From positions 1,302,001-1,366,000 of the forward strand of contig CAWHIL010000003.1 of NCBI GenBank assembly GCA_963829505.1: a stretch of DNA of 64,000 bases. The letters are read 5' to 3'. Positions 1 through 9,003 of the stretch are shown piece after piece; position 1 is the stretch's first letter; each line of letters starts with the position of its first letter. The notes under the pieces were generated by a model that saw only the letters and a list, made by a program, of their open reading frames with translations, ran no database searches and was not told where the DNA came from. This DNA is from Roseiarcus sp963829505. GTDB taxonomy: Bacteria > Pseudomonadota > Alphaproteobacteria > Rhizobiales > Beijerinckiaceae. The position numbers were made by a program, and so were the translations under genes.

Positions 1-777
1 GTCGAGACCGGCCGCATCCACCCGATCACACAGGTCACCGACGAGATCATCGCCATCTTCGCCGACATGGGTTTTGCGGTCGCCGAAGGTCCGGACATCG
101 AGAGCGACGACTTCAACTTCACCAAGCTCAACTTCCCGCTCGGCCATCCGGCCCGCGAGATGCACGACACGTTCTTCCTCGAGCCGGACGAAACGGGCGA
201 GCGCAGGCTTTTGCGCACCCATACGAGCCCAGTGCAGGTGCGCACCATGCTGGCTGAGAAGCCGCCGATCCGGGTGATCTGCCCGGGCCGCACCTACCGC
301 ACCGATTTCGACCAGACCCACACGCCGATGTTCCATCAGGTCGAGGGTCTCGTGGTCGATGAGCACGCGACCCTCGCCAACCTCAAGTGGGTGCTCGAAG
401 AGTTCTGCAAGGCCTTCTTCGAGGTGCCGAAGGTCGGCATGCGCTTCCGGCCGAGCTTCTTCCCCTTCACGTCGCCCTCGATGGAGGTCGACATCCAGTG
501 TCGCCGGTCGGGCGGCGAGATCCGCTTCGGCGAGGGCGACGACTGGCTCGAAATTCTCGGCTGCGGCATGGTGCATGAGAACGTGCTGAGGAATTGCGGC
601 ATCGACCCGCTCGTCTACCAGGGCTTCGCCTGGGGCATGGGCATCGACCGCGTCGCGATGCTGAAATACGGCATGCCGGACCTGCGCGATCTGTTCGACG
701 CAGACCTGCGCTGGATCAACCATTACGGCTTCCGGCCGCTCGAGGCGCCGACGCTGGCGGGCGGCTTGAGCGGATGA
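1..777 (+). CDS. pheS: Phenylalanine-tRNA ligase alpha subunit, C-terminal part (5' end outside window)
   Basis: This is the catalytic alpha subunit of the cytoplasmic alpha2-beta2 phenylalanyl-tRNA synthetase, which charges tRNA-Phe. The reading frame is open from the first base, so the N-terminal coiled coil and the start lie upstream of the window. Class II synthetase signatures are clear: GFAVAEGPDIESDDFNF near the beginning, the motif-2 stretch RTHTSPVQVR, FHQVEGLVVD, FFPFTSPSMEVD and the motif-3 stretch GFAWGMGIDRVAMLKYG. The C-terminus ends at the usual place, shortly after DLRDLFDADLRWI. pheT lies downstream on the same strand but is separated by two small genes, which is unusual for this pair. 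Confidence 0.98.
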   Translation, partial: VETGRIHPITQVTDEIIAIFADMGFAVAEGPDIESDDFNFTKLNFPLGHPAREMHDTFFLEPDETGERRLLRTHTSPVQVRTMLAEKPPIRVICPGRTYRTDFDQTHTPMFHQVEGLVVDEHATLANLKWVLEEFCKAFFEVPKVGMRFRPSFFPFTSPSMEVDIQCRRSGGEIRFGEGDDWLEILGCGMVHENVLRNCGIDPLVYQGFAWGMGIDRVAMLKYGMPDLRDLFDADLRWINHYGFRPLEAPTLAGGLSG

Positions 778-847
778 TGCGCGCGGCGAGTGCGTCAGCG
801 CCCCAAACATGATAAGAACCTCTGACTGTTTTCGCAGGCGATATGCG

Positions 848-1156
848 ATGTCCCAGGCACAAATCGACCAGGCCGCCGAAGCGGCGGCGAGATCGGCCAT
901 CGTGCGCCTCTTCGGCGAGGACGCCATTGATCGCATCGTCATTTTCCCAACCGAGGATCACAGCGGCGAACCGGGTCTCTCGGTCACGGTCCACCTCCGC
1001 GAGCCCAAGGCAATTGTATCGGGCGCCCGTCTCGGGGACGCGCTCGTCGCGGTCGCGGACGCGCTGCGGGATATCGACGACCATCGGTTTGCCTATGTGA
1101 CCTTCCTCGCGCCCGGTTACGAGCACGCCGCAGACGACGAGCGGCCAGCCGCCTGA
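848..1156 (+). CDS. Small conserved-looking protein between pheS and pheT (unknown function)
   Basis: The product is about 102 residues, acidic and soluble, with no signal peptide or membrane segment. The sequence suggests a small alpha/beta fold: an N-terminal helix, a strand (DRIVIFPTE), a strand (LSVTVHLRE), a helix (LGDALVAVADALRDI) and a final strand. The ATG at 848 was chosen because the upstream codons read like intergenic DNA. The gene ends ten bases before the HEPN-like gene, so the two are probably co-transcribed within pheS-pheT. HEPN proteins often pair with a minimal nucleotidyltransferase, but I see no GSxxxG or DxD motif, so that role is not supported. Function unknown. Confidence 0.75.
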   Translation: MSQAQIDQAAEAAARSAIVRLFGEDAIDRIVIFPTEDHSGEPGLSVTVHLREPKAIVSGARLGDALVAVADALRDIDDHRFAYVTFLAPGYEHAADDERPAA

Positions 1157-1165
1157 AGATCCTGC

Positions 1166-1663
1166 ATGTGGCCTCTCGTTCAGCATCAGATCGACAACGC
1201 CCGGCTGCTCGCGTCAGCCGACAAGCGGCGGCCGCGCTCGGCCTCGCTGAGGCGCGCCGTGTCGACCGCGTATTACGCGGTGTTTCAGGCGCTTTGCGCG
1301 GCATGCGCGGATCGGCTGGTCGGAGCGGGCCGGCCCTGGAGCGTGTACACGCCGGTGTTTCGCGCGCTCGACCACTATGCCGCCACGCAGGCGCTGCGAG
1401 ATCCTTTCCTTGCGTCAAACGCGGATCTGCGACGGCTGGGCCTGCTTCTGAAGGAACTGCAGAAAGTCCGCGAATGGGCGGATTACAATCCTGAACCCAG
1501 TCCCGACTACCGGCCGGGAACGAACAAATCCTCTTACACCCGCCAGGAGGCGCTGAGCCTGATCGAGTCCGCCGTCGATGCGGTCCGGATCATCGATCGG
1601 CTCGACGACGACGAGCGGCTGAAACTTGCAACGCGGCTCGTGCCGAGATCTCGGAAGTCATGA
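1166..1663 (+). CDS. HEPN/UPF0332-like domain protein
   Basis: The 165-residue protein resembles the HEPN superfamily (UPF0332 branch). It has the helix with SLRRAVSTAYYAVFQAL (residues 26-42) and the later REWADYNP signature (about 110-117) typical of these four-helix proteins. Many HEPN proteins are RNases or RNA-binding partners in toxin-antitoxin or stress modules. The catalytic RX4-6H motif is not evident; RALDH has only three residues between Arg and His, so nuclease activity is doubtful. The gene follows the 102-residue gene closely and stops ten bases before the pheT ATG, so it is embedded in the tRNA synthetase operon. The family call is from motif recognition only. Confidence 0.75.
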   Translation: MWPLVQHQIDNARLLASADKRRPRSASLRRAVSTAYYAVFQALCAACADRLVGAGRPWSVYTPVFRALDHYAATQALRDPFLASNADLRRLGLLLKELQKVREWADYNPEPSPDYRPGTNKSSYTRQEALSLIESAVDAVRIIDRLDDDERLKLATRLVPRSRKS

Positions 1664-1673
1664 AGAATCCGAC

Positions 1674-4076
1674 ATGAAATTCACCCTCTCCTGGCTGAAA
1701 GACCATCTCGACACCGACGCCTCGCTCGCCGAGATCGTCGACACGCTGACGCGGGTCGGACTCGAAGTCGAAGGCGTCGACGACCCGGCCGCGAAACTCG
1801 CAGGGTTCGTCGTCGCCCGCGTGATCGAGGCGAAGCAGCACCCCAACGCCGACCGGCTGCGGGTCTGCGTCGTGGACGCGGGCCAGGGCCCGGTTCAGGT
1901 CGTCTGCGGCGCGCCCAATGCACGCACCGGAATGAAGGGCGTCTTCTCGCCGGTCGGCACCTATATCCCCGGCAAGCAGGTGACGCTCGCCCAGGGCGTG
2001 ATCCGCGGCGTCGAGTCGAACGGGATGCTGTGCTCGGCCGCCGAGCTCGAACTCAGCGACGATCACGAAGGCATCATCGAGCTTCCAGACGACGCGCCGG
2101 TCGGCGAGCCTTACGCGCGCTTCGCCGGGCTCGACGATCCGGTGATCGACGTGGCGCTGACGCCGAACCGGCCGGACGCGGCGGGCGTCGCAGGCGTCGC
2201 GCGCGACCTCGCGGCCGCCGGCCTCGGCAGGCTGAAGACGGCCGCGCCGGGCCCGATCGCCGGCGCGTTCGACTGTCCGACCGGCGTCAAGCTCGACTTC
2301 GCGCAAGCGGACGCCCATCTCTGCCCTGCCTTCGCTCTCAGGCTCGTGCGCGGCGTGACCAACGGACCCTCGCCCGAGTGGATGCAGAAGCGCCTGCGCG
2401 CGATCGGTCTCCGGCCGATCAGCGCCCTCGTCGACATCACCAATTATGTGACCTTCGACCGCGGCCGCCCGCTGCATGTGTTCGACCTCGCCAAGGTCGA
2501 GGGCGACCTCGAGGTCAGGCGAGCGCGCACGAACGAGAGCGTGCTCGCGCTCGACGGCAAGAGCTACGCCCTCGACGAGACGATGGTCGTCATCGCCGAC
2601 GCCAGCGGCGTCGAGTCGATCGCCGAAATCATGGGCGGCGAGCATTCTGGCTGCGACGCAGGCACGCGCGATGTCCTCATCGAGAGCGCGCTCTGGGACC
2701 CGACCAACATCGCCCAGACCGGGCGCAAGCTCGGGATCATGACCGACGCCCGCTATCGGTTCGAGCGCGGCGTCGATCCCGCCTTCTGCCTGCCGGGCTG
2801 CGAGCTTGCGACGAAACTCGTGCTCGCGATCTGCGGCGGCGCGGCCTCGCGCATGATCGTGGCGGGCGATCCCTCCACGCCGGCGCGCACGATCGATTTC
2901 CCCTACAGCGAGGTGAAGCGCCTGATCGGCGTCGACATCCCGCGCCCCGAGGGCGAAGCGATCCTCGAAAGGCTCGGCTTTGGCGTCGAGGGCGGCCGTG
3001 TCGTCGTGCCGTCGTGGCGGCCGGACGTTCAGGTGAGGGCCGACGTGGTCGAGCAGATCATCCGCATCGCCGGGCTCGACCGGGCCCCTGCCGCGCCCCT
3101 GCCCCGGCTCGACGAGGGCGTCCCGCGGCCGGTCCTGACCCTCATCCAGAAGCGAACGCGCCTCGCCAAGCGCACCCTCGCGTCGCTCTCGCTGCGCGAA
3201 GCGGTGACGTGGTCGTTCATCTCGCGCAAGGCGGCCGAGCTCTTCGGCGGCGGACAGGCGTCCCTGTCGCTCGCCAATCCGATCGCGGCCGACCTTTCCG
3301 ACATGCGACCGAGCCTCGCGCCCGGGCTCATCGCCGCGGTCGAGCGGAACGCCCGCCGCGGCTTCGCCGACGTCGCCCTCTTCGAGGTCGGGCAGGTCTT
3401 CCTCGGTCCTGGCGAGAACGACCAGCGGATCGCGGCGGCCGCCGTCCGGCGCGGCCGCGCCAAAGCCGGCGGCGAGGGGCGCGACTGGCGCGGAGACGGG
3501 CCGGTCGACGCGTTCGACGCGAAGGGGGACGTGATCGCGCTTCTCGACGCAATGGGAGTCGCCGCCGCGGTTCAGATCGTCCCGGGCGGCCCCGATTTCC
3601 TGCATCCCGGGCGGTCGGCAAGGCTTCAGGTCGGGCCAAAGAACGTAGTTGGTTGGTTCGGCGAGATCCATCCGCGCGTCGCGGAGGCGCTCGACGCGGA
3701 AGGGCCGATCGTCGCCTTCGAGGTCGTGCTCAACTCGCTTCCCGCGCCGAAAACAAAGGCGACAAGGGCCAAGCCCAAACTCGAGCGATCGGACTTCATG
3801 GCCGTCGAACGCGATCTCGCCTTCCTCGTGGACGACAGTGTCCGCGCCGGCGACATATTGAAAGCCGCGCAGAGCGCCGAGCGCGCGCTCGTCGCCGACG
3901 TCGGGGTGTTCGACGTCTATCGCGGCAAGGGCCTGCCCGAGGGCGCGAAGTCGATTGCGATCAGCGTGACCCTGCAGCCCCGCGAGCGCACCCTCACCGA
4001 CGCCGAGATCGAGGCGGCCGTCGAGCGGATCGTCGCGGAGGTCGCGAAGCGCACTGGCGCAAGGCTGAGGGCGTAA
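1674..4076 (+). CDS. pheT: Phenylalanine-tRNA ligase beta subunit
   Basis: This is the 800-residue beta subunit of phenylalanyl-tRNA synthetase, which binds tRNA-Phe and edits mischarged Tyr-tRNA-Phe. The family N-terminus MKFTLSWLKDHL fixes the start at the ATG at 1674. Domain order is normal: an N-terminal tRNA-binding OB fold (about 40-150, with QHPNADRLRVC and VVCGAPNAR), B3/B4 editing domain (about 210-370), B5 (about 400-470), a catalytic-like core, and a C-terminal ferredoxin-fold anticodon-binding domain (about 705-800, SDFMAVERDLAFLVDD). Length is normal for the bacterial subunit. It starts ten bases after the HEPN-like gene, suggesting one transcript from pheS. Confidence 0.98.
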   Translation: MKFTLSWLKDHLDTDASLAEIVDTLTRVGLEVEGVDDPAAKLAGFVVARVIEAKQHPNADRLRVCVVDAGQGPVQVVCGAPNARTGMKGVFSPVGTYIPGKQVTLAQGVIRGVESNGMLCSAAELELSDDHEGIIELPDDAPVGEPYARFAGLDDPVIDVALTPNRPDAAGVAGVARDLAAAGLGRLKTAAPGPIAGAFDCPTGVKLDFAQADAHLCPAFALRLVRGVTNGPSPEWMQKRLRAIGLRPISALVDITNYVTFDRGRPLHVFDLAKVEGDLEVRRARTNESVLALDGKSYALDETMVVIADASGVESIAEIMGGEHSGCDAGTRDVLIESALWDPTNIAQTGRKLGIMTDARYRFERGVDPAFCLPGCELATKLVLAICGGAASRMIVAGDPSTPARTIDFPYSEVKRLIGVDIPRPEGEAILERLGFGVEGGRVVVPSWRPDVQVRADVVEQIIRIAGLDRAPAAPLPRLDEGVPRPVLTLIQKRTRLAKRTLASLSLREAVTWSFISRKAAELFGGGQASLSLANPIAADLSDMRPSLAPGLIAAVERNARRGFADVALFEVGQVFLGPGENDQRIAAAAVRRGRAKAGGEGRDWRGDGPVDAFDAKGDVIALLDAMGVAAAVQIVPGGPDFLHPGRSARLQVGPKNVVGWFGEIHPRVAEALDAEGPIVAFEVVLNSLPAPKTKATRAKPKLERSDFMAVERDLAFLVDDSVRAGDILKAAQSAERALVADVGVFDVYRGKGLPEGAKSIAISVTLQPRERTLTDAEIEAAVERIVAEVAKRTGARLRA

Positions 4077-4080
4077 AGCG

Positions 4081-4380
4081 ATGCTCCGCGTCCTCATCCT
4101 CGCCGCCTGCGCGGCGGCGGCATCGTTGGGCCTGGCGCGCGCCGAGGACGACCCGGCCTGCGCCCGCATCGACGAGCCGCTCGCCTACAACGCCTGCCTT
4201 GCGAGCCACGGGCCCCGGGCACCCGGATTGGGCGGCGCTTCAGGGGGCGAGCGCGCCGTTCCCGACGGCGCGGACGCCGCTCCCCACGCCGACCGAAGTC
4301 CTGCGCCCGCCCGCTTCCGCCGGCAGGCGCGGGTCGTTCGGCATCAGGGTCGCGTCCACGTGGAAATCCCTGTCAGATAG
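4081..4380 (+). CDS. Small exported protein of unknown function
   Basis: The product is 99 residues with a clear Sec signal peptide: MLRVLILAACAAAASLGLARA followed by an acidic mature start (EDDPACARI). The mature part has two cysteines (PAC and NAC) that could form a disulfide, the segment EPLAYNACLASHGPRAP, a Pro/Ala/Arg-rich linker and the end GRVHVEIPVR. Short periplasmic proteins of this build are common as hypotheticals in Rhizobiales. It begins four bases after the pheT stop and is probably co-transcribed, but nothing points to a role in tRNA charging. Confidence 0.7.
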   Translation: MLRVLILAACAAAASLGLARAEDDPACARIDEPLAYNACLASHGPRAPGLGGASGGERAVPDGADAAPHADRSPAPARFRRQARVVRHQGRVHVEIPVR

Positions 4381-4578
4381 GCCCCCTGAAGGCGCGACGC
4401 CCGGGCCTTGCGGCTTTGGCCCAAGCGTCGCGCCGCCTTCTACGCCCCGGTGGGAGTCCGGCGCGGAGGCCACCGCCACGCCCCTCCCCTTTTGGGGCGG
4501 GCGGCGTCGACCCCTCCCTATCCCGGCGTCCGCCTGCCGGCTGTGAGGCGTGTCACACGGTCGACGCCGCGCTCCATA

Positions 4579-4590
4579 CTTGACGTCAAG
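4579..4590. promoter_or_regulatory. Perfect 12-bp palindrome upstream of the Crp/Fnr gene
   Basis: CTTGACGTCAAG is a perfect palindrome ending about 40 bases before the Crp/Fnr-type regulator start. It contains TTGA/TCAA half-sites like those of Crp/Fnr-family boxes, but they are two bases apart rather than the usual six. It may be an autoregulatory operator; this is inference from position and symmetry. Confidence 0.35.
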
Positions 4591-4631
4591 CAAAAGGTCG
4601 TTCACCGTTCCGTGAGGCTTGGGTGGAAGCA

Positions 4632-5321
4632 ATGTCTGTCCCTAGCACGCTGGTGGCGCACCCCTATTTTCGAACGCTCGACGCCAAATCCTGCCGAGTT
4701 CTCGACAGGCACTGTACTTGGCTGAAAGCGGTCACGGGCTCGCTCATACTCGATCAGTCGTCCAACGAGCGGGACGTGTATTTCATCATGTCCGGGCAGC
4801 TGCGCGCGGTACACAACAACGCGCGCCAGGACCTCATCTTCAACGAAATGAGAGCGGGCTCGATCTTCGGCGAAATGGCGGCGATCGAGGGCGCGCCGCG
4901 CGCGGCTAGCGTCTTCGCGGTCGTCAACTCGCTGATCGCCAAGATGCCGCCGCAGATTTTCATCGAGACGATGTACAGCCACCGGCCCCTGTGCGAGGCC
5001 GTCATCCGGACGCTCAGCGAGCGCCTGCGGGCGATGTCGAGCCGGGTGAGCGAACTCGGCGCATTCAATGTCCGCACGCGGGTCCACGCGGAGCTTCTGC
5101 AACTCGCCCGCAAGGACCGGGACGATCCGCGGCGCGCCATCATCGTGACCCCGCCCAACCAGTCCGAACTCGCCGCCCGGATCAACACGCGGCGGGAGAC
5201 GGTCTCACGCGAAATCAATGCGATGGAGCGCAGCGGGCTGATCGAGCGGCGTCGCGGCGCCATCGTCATCAATGACGTTCTCAAGCTCAGCGCGGAGATC
5301 CAGCAGGCGAGCAGCGGCTAA
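4632..5321 (+). CDS. Crp/Fnr-family transcriptional regulator
   Basis: This 229-residue protein has an N-terminal cyclic-nucleotide-binding-like beta barrel (about 15-125; RDVYFIMSGQLRAV and GSIFGEMAAIEGAPRAASV), a dimerisation helix (about 125-150) and a C-terminal Crp-type winged helix (about 150-225). The recognition region is NQSELAARINTRRETVSREI. There is no N-terminal cysteine cluster, so it is not an oxygen-sensing Fnr; the ligand is unknown. The start is either the ATG at 4632 or the in-frame GTG at 4623. A perfect palindrome lies about 40 bases upstream. It stands alone ahead of a sensor kinase gene, with no sign of co-transcription. Confidence 0.9.
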   Translation: MSVPSTLVAHPYFRTLDAKSCRVLDRHCTWLKAVTGSLILDQSSNERDVYFIMSGQLRAVHNNARQDLIFNEMRAGSIFGEMAAIEGAPRAASVFAVVNSLIAKMPPQIFIETMYSHRPLCEAVIRTLSERLRAMSSRVSELGAFNVRTRVHAELLQLARKDRDDPRRAIIVTPPNQSELAARINTRRETVSREINAMERSGLIERRRGAIVINDVLKLSAEIQQASSG

Positions 5322-5659
5322 GCCGTTACTCAAAAAAGCCGAAGAGATCGCCGGCGCGACGGCGACCCAAGATTTCTCTTTTATGGAACGATCTCCCCGC
5401 CGACGTTCATCGTATCGTGAATTCGGCAGCGGGGTTGCAGCCCGAAAGCGGGTTCCTATCTGACCGATGTCATGCCGATGGCGGCGCGCCAAGCGGCCCT
5501 TGTCCGAGGGAGCCTCGCTGGCGCCGGGTCTGTCCGAGGCTGCGCGTCCCGTACGCTTCGACGGGCGCGTCCCTGGGGCGGTCCCGTGCGTCCGCCCTTG
5601 GGTTGACGAACGTTGTGGGCTCATTTCAAACAGGCAGGACGGGCCCGGGAACGCTCGCG
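5322..5659. other. Intergenic region without a recognised gene
   Basis: About 340 bases between the Crp/Fnr gene and the PAS kinase. The kinase frame stays open far upstream, but the translated extension is low-complexity and matches nothing I recognise. I see no tRNA, clear terminator or other conserved element. Confidence 0.5.
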
Positions 5660-7824
5660 ATGACTTCTGGAACGAAAGGGACGATCCGCGCTACCGTCGT
5701 CACCTTGCCGGGAGTGGGCGAGTACGAGTGGCGCGTCGGCGAGAAGCAGATCGTCTGGTCCGATGAGCTCGTCCGGATCTATGGCTTCGACGCAGCTCCG
5801 GCCAATTCGGGGTTCGACGCGTTTGTCCATCCCGACGACCGCTCCATTCTGGCCGAAACCCACGCACGGCTCTTTCCCGGCGCTTCCTACGAGCTCGAAT
5901 TTCGCGTCGTTCGGGCGGACGGCGAGCTTCGCCACATTCACGATCGCGGCATGGTCGTCGTGGCCGACGATGGCGCGCTCGTCCTGCGGGGCCTGCACAT
6001 CGACGTCACTCTCTACCGCGCCGCCCTGGAAACCGACCTGCCGGCGATCGACTTCCGCGAGGTGGCGGAATCCCTTCCGCAGCTCGTATGGACCTGCGAT
6101 CCGACGGGCGCCTGCGACTACCTCAGCCCCCAGTGGGCGACCTACACTGGCGTCCCGGCCGAGGAGCAGCTCGGCGCCGGCTGGCTCGAGCGCCTGCACC
6201 CGGACGATCGGGAGCCTGCCTGGGCGCGCTGGCAGGAGACGGCCCGCTGGGGTCACGACTACGAGTGCGAGTTCCGCATCCGCCGCCACGACGGCGCCTA
6301 TCGCTGGTTCCGCACCCTCGCCAAGCCGCTGCACGATCCTGACGGGCAAATCCGCAAATGGTTCGGCAGCAACACCGACATCGAGGATCTGAAGCAGGCC
6401 GAGGCCGCCCGGCGCGAGAGCGAAGCCGCCGCCAACGCGCGCGCCGTGGAGCTCGAGACGCTCTACAACGCCGCGCCCATCGGCATCGGGCTCTTCGACC
6501 GCGACTTCCGCTTCGTCCGCATCAACGAGCGGCTGGCCGAGATCAACGGCGTCCCCGCCGAGGCGCTCAAAGGAAAACGCATCGAGGAGGCCCTGCCGGA
6601 GGAGACCGTCAGCGCGCTCCGCGCCATCGAGCCGCGCCTCGCCCGCGGCGAGGAGGTGAGGAACGCCGAGGTTTCGGGGTTCGAGGCGGACGGCCGACGG
6701 TTCGCCTACGTCCTGAACTATCGGCCGTTGCGCGGGGAGACGGGCGACATCACCCACTATCTCGGCGCCGTGCAGGACATCAGCGACCGCAAGCGCATGG
6801 AAGACGCGCTGATCGAGAGCGAATTGCGCTTCCGCGGCGTGTTCGAGCACGCTTTCACCGGCATCTCGATCACCGATTTCGCCGGCCGCCATGTGTCCTG
6901 CAATCCGGCCTATGAAGCGATGCTCGGCGTGCGCGCGGAGGGGCTGGCCGGGACGCCGCTCACGGATTCCATTCATCCCGAGGACCGCGAGGCGAACCGC
7001 GCCGAAGTCGCGCGGCTGATCGCCGGCGAGATCGACGCGTTCGAGATCGAGCATCGCTATCTGCACACGAGCGGCGAAACGATCTGGGCGCGCAAGCGCG
7101 TGTCGCTCCTGCGCGACGCGCGCAACCGCCCGACGCATGTGATTGCGCTCGTCACCGACATGACGGAGCAGAAGCGCCACGAGGCGCGCCAGCAGCTCCT
7201 CCTGCGCGAACTGAACCACCGGTCGAAGAACCTGCTTGCGCTCATCATGGGCATCGCGCGGCAGACGGCGGCGAAGAGCCCTGGCGAATTCCTGCCGCGC
7301 TTCGAGCAGCGGCTGCGCGCCATGGCCGCGGCGCAGGATCTTCTTGTGCGCAACGAATCGCGCAGCGCCACGATCGAGGACCTCCTGACCTCGCAGCTCG
7401 TCGCGTTCGGCGGCCTCGAGGAGCGCGTCGACGTTTCGGGCGACGACATCGCCGTCACAGCGACCGCGGCCAATCTCTCGGCATGGCGTTTCACGAGCTT
7501 GCGACCAACGCGGCGAAATACGGCGCGCTCTCGACCCCGCCCGGGCGGATCGACGTCGCCTGGTCGATCGGGCAGGGCGACGGCTGCCTTGACGTTTTCC
7601 GCCTCTCGTGGATCGAGCGCGGCGGCCCGCCCGCGGCCGAGCCGGCGTCGCGCGGCTTCGGCTCAAGCCTGCTCGAGCGCCTGATCCCGTCCGCCTTCGA
7701 CGGCAAGGTCGTCTATGCGTTCGACGCGACCGGCGTCTCCTGGCGCCTCACCTGCCCTGCCGACAAAATCGTCGCCAAAGGCTCGGTGGCTGGCGACGAG
7801 CTTCCGGATATCCCGGCGCATTGA
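5660..7824 (+). CDS. Multi-PAS HWE-family sensor histidine kinase (frame broken near 7480)
   Basis: This is a soluble sensor kinase of about 720 residues with no membrane segment. Four PAS domains come first (about 20-120, 140-250, 265-380 and 390-510; FVHPDDR and LHPDDRE mark two of them). An HWE-type kinase core follows: phospho-acceptor helix with LRELNHRSKNLLALIMGIAR, the N-box HELATNAAKYGALS, and the family-defining W-x-E segment RLSWIERGGPP with GFGSSLLERLIP. The frame changes at about 7480: upstream the protein reads in one frame, and the N-box continues in the frame one base earlier. This is the signature of a single missing base just before GMAFHELATN. HWE kinases often act with PhyR-type general stress regulators, but none is adjacent. 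Confidence 0.85.
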
Positions 7825-7860
7825 TCGTTCGTGCGCGGCAAGCGCCGACAGAGCGCGCGG

Positions 7861-7912
7861 CGAGAAAAAGTGGGCGCCGGTTTTTCGCGAAAAGCGCGCT
7901 TGAAATCAAAAG
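7861..7912. repeat. Dispersed Rhizobiales-type intergenic repeat
   Basis: The stretch GAAAAAGTGGGCGCCGG followed by TTTTTCGCGAAAAGCGCG resembles a short intergenic repeat that recurs in many Rhizobiales genomes. It sits between the convergent kinase and agt genes. Only one copy is seen in this window, so the call rests on recognition of the pattern. Confidence 0.4.
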
Positions 7913-7918
7913 AGGCCC

Positions 7919-7952
7919 AGCGTTTGGCGATTCGACCGAATCGCCGAACGCT
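7919..7952. terminator. Long hairpin between convergent genes
   Basis: Two 16-base arms (7919-7934 and 7937-7952) pair with a single G-U mismatch around a two-base loop. The hairpin abuts the agt stop codon and lies about 95 bases after the kinase stop, so it could end transcription from both sides. No T-tract follows on either strand, so it may instead be a structured repeat. Confidence 0.4.
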
Positions 7953-9002
7953 CTACGGCTCGCCCACGAGTTCAAGACGCCTCGCCTCCGAGGCCGGCGC
8001 GACATTGCGGCGGGCGCCCGAGACGATCTCGAGAAACTGCCTGGCGCATTCGTTCCAGGTGAAGCGCATCGACCACTCGCGCGCGGCCTCGCCGGGGATC
8101 GTCAGCGCCTTGAGGCAGGCGGCGCGCAGGTCCTCGTCGAGGACGCCCGCTTCAGGCCCGACGACGTCGATGGGGCCCGGAACCGGAAAGGCGGCGACGG
8201 GAAGACCGGACGCCATCGCCTCGACGAGGACGATGCCGAACGTATCGGTGCGGGAGGGAAAGACGAACACGTCCGCGCTCGCATAAACCTTAGCCAGCGC
8301 CTCGCCATGCCGCGCGCCGAGGAAGTGTGCGTGCGGGTAGCGACGCTTGAGGGAAGCGCGCGCGGGGCCATCGCCGACGATCACGGTCGAGCCGGGCAGG
8401 TCGAGGCCGAGCATCGCCTCGAGGTTCTTCTCGACCGCGACCCGGCCGACGTAGAGGAAGATCGGTCGCGGCAGATCGAACACGCTTTCGCCGCGCGGGC
8501 GGTAGAGGGCGTGATCGACGCCCCGCGTCCATAGGCGCACGCGCTCGAAGCCGCGGGCCGTGAGGTCGGCGGCGATGGTCGGCGTCGGCGCCATGACGGA
8601 GGCCGCCGGGGCATGAAAGCGACGCAGGCCGGCGTAAGTCAGGCGCTCGGGGAAGCCCGTCCGGGCGGACACGTATTCCGGGAAGCGGGTGTGATAGCTT
8701 GTCGTGAACGGCCGGCCGCTCTTCATGCACTCGCGGCGCGTCAGCCAGCCGATCGGCCCCTCGGTCGCGATGTGGACGTGATCAGGCGCCGCGCCCTCGA
8801 TGCGCCGGCGGATCCGCCACGGCGTCGTCAGCGCAAGGCGGATGTCGGGGTAGGTCGGCATCGGCGCCGTCCACATCCCGTGCGGGGTCAGAAACTCGAA
8901 TTCGGCGCCGAATTCGGCAGCCGCCTTGGTCATGCGCTCCAGCGTCGCGACGACCCCGTTGATCTGCGGCCGCCAAGCGTCGGTCGCAATGAGAATGCGC
9001 AT
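7953..9002 (-). CDS. agt: Family GT4 glycosyltransferase, Agt-like (diacylglycerol glycosyltransferase)
   Basis: The 349-residue GT-B enzyme begins MRILIATDAWRPQINGVV, the typical N-terminal Rossmann start for glycan transfer in the GT4 family. The C-terminal donor domain carries FLYVGRVAVEKN, VIVGDGPARASL and PSRTDTFGIVLVEAMASG, the acceptor/donor loop with the conserved second Glu. It starts one base after the stop of the metallophosphoesterase gene, so the two are translationally linked. This pairing matches the PlcP-Agt module of alphaproteobacteria, in which Agt glycosylates the diacylglycerol released by PlcP to make glycolipids during phosphate starvation. Membrane-associated cytoplasmic action is expected. 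The acceptor lipid and sugar are inferred from context. Confidence 0.82.
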   Translation of the reverse strand: MRILIATDAWRPQINGVVATLERMTKAAAEFGAEFEFLTPHGMWTAPMPTYPDIRLALTTPWRIRRRIEGAAPDHVHIATEGPIGWLTRRECMKSGRPFTTSYHTRFPEYVSARTGFPERLTYAGLRRFHAPAASVMAPTPTIAADLTARGFERVRLWTRGVDHALYRPRGESVFDLPRPIFLYVGRVAVEKNLEAMLGLDLPGSTVIVGDGPARASLKRRYPHAHFLGARHGEALAKVYASADVFVFPSRTDTFGIVLVEAMASGLPVAAFPVPGPIDVVGPEAGVLDEDLRAACLKALTIPGEAAREWSMRFTWNECARQFLEIVSGARRNVAPASEARRLELVGEP

Positions 9003-9003
9003 G

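Noticed and set aside
1590..4169. Long antisense frame opposite pheT, and similar long frames at 11340-13676 (+), 23550-26153 (+), 35428-38391 (+) and 26084-28108 (+)
   Set aside because: High GC leaves few stop codons, so antisense frames stay open. Their products are Arg/Asp/Ala-rich with no domain, and the opposite strand holds a clear gene in each case.
4579..4590. Fnr box upstream of the Crp/Fnr gene
   Set aside because: TTGA and TCAA half-sites are only two bases apart; an Fnr box needs six. Kept only as an unassigned palindrome.
4240..4632. Minus-strand 130-residue frame over the small exported protein
   Set aside because: Pro/Gly/Arg-rich with no domain; the plus-strand gene has a clear signal peptide and operon context.
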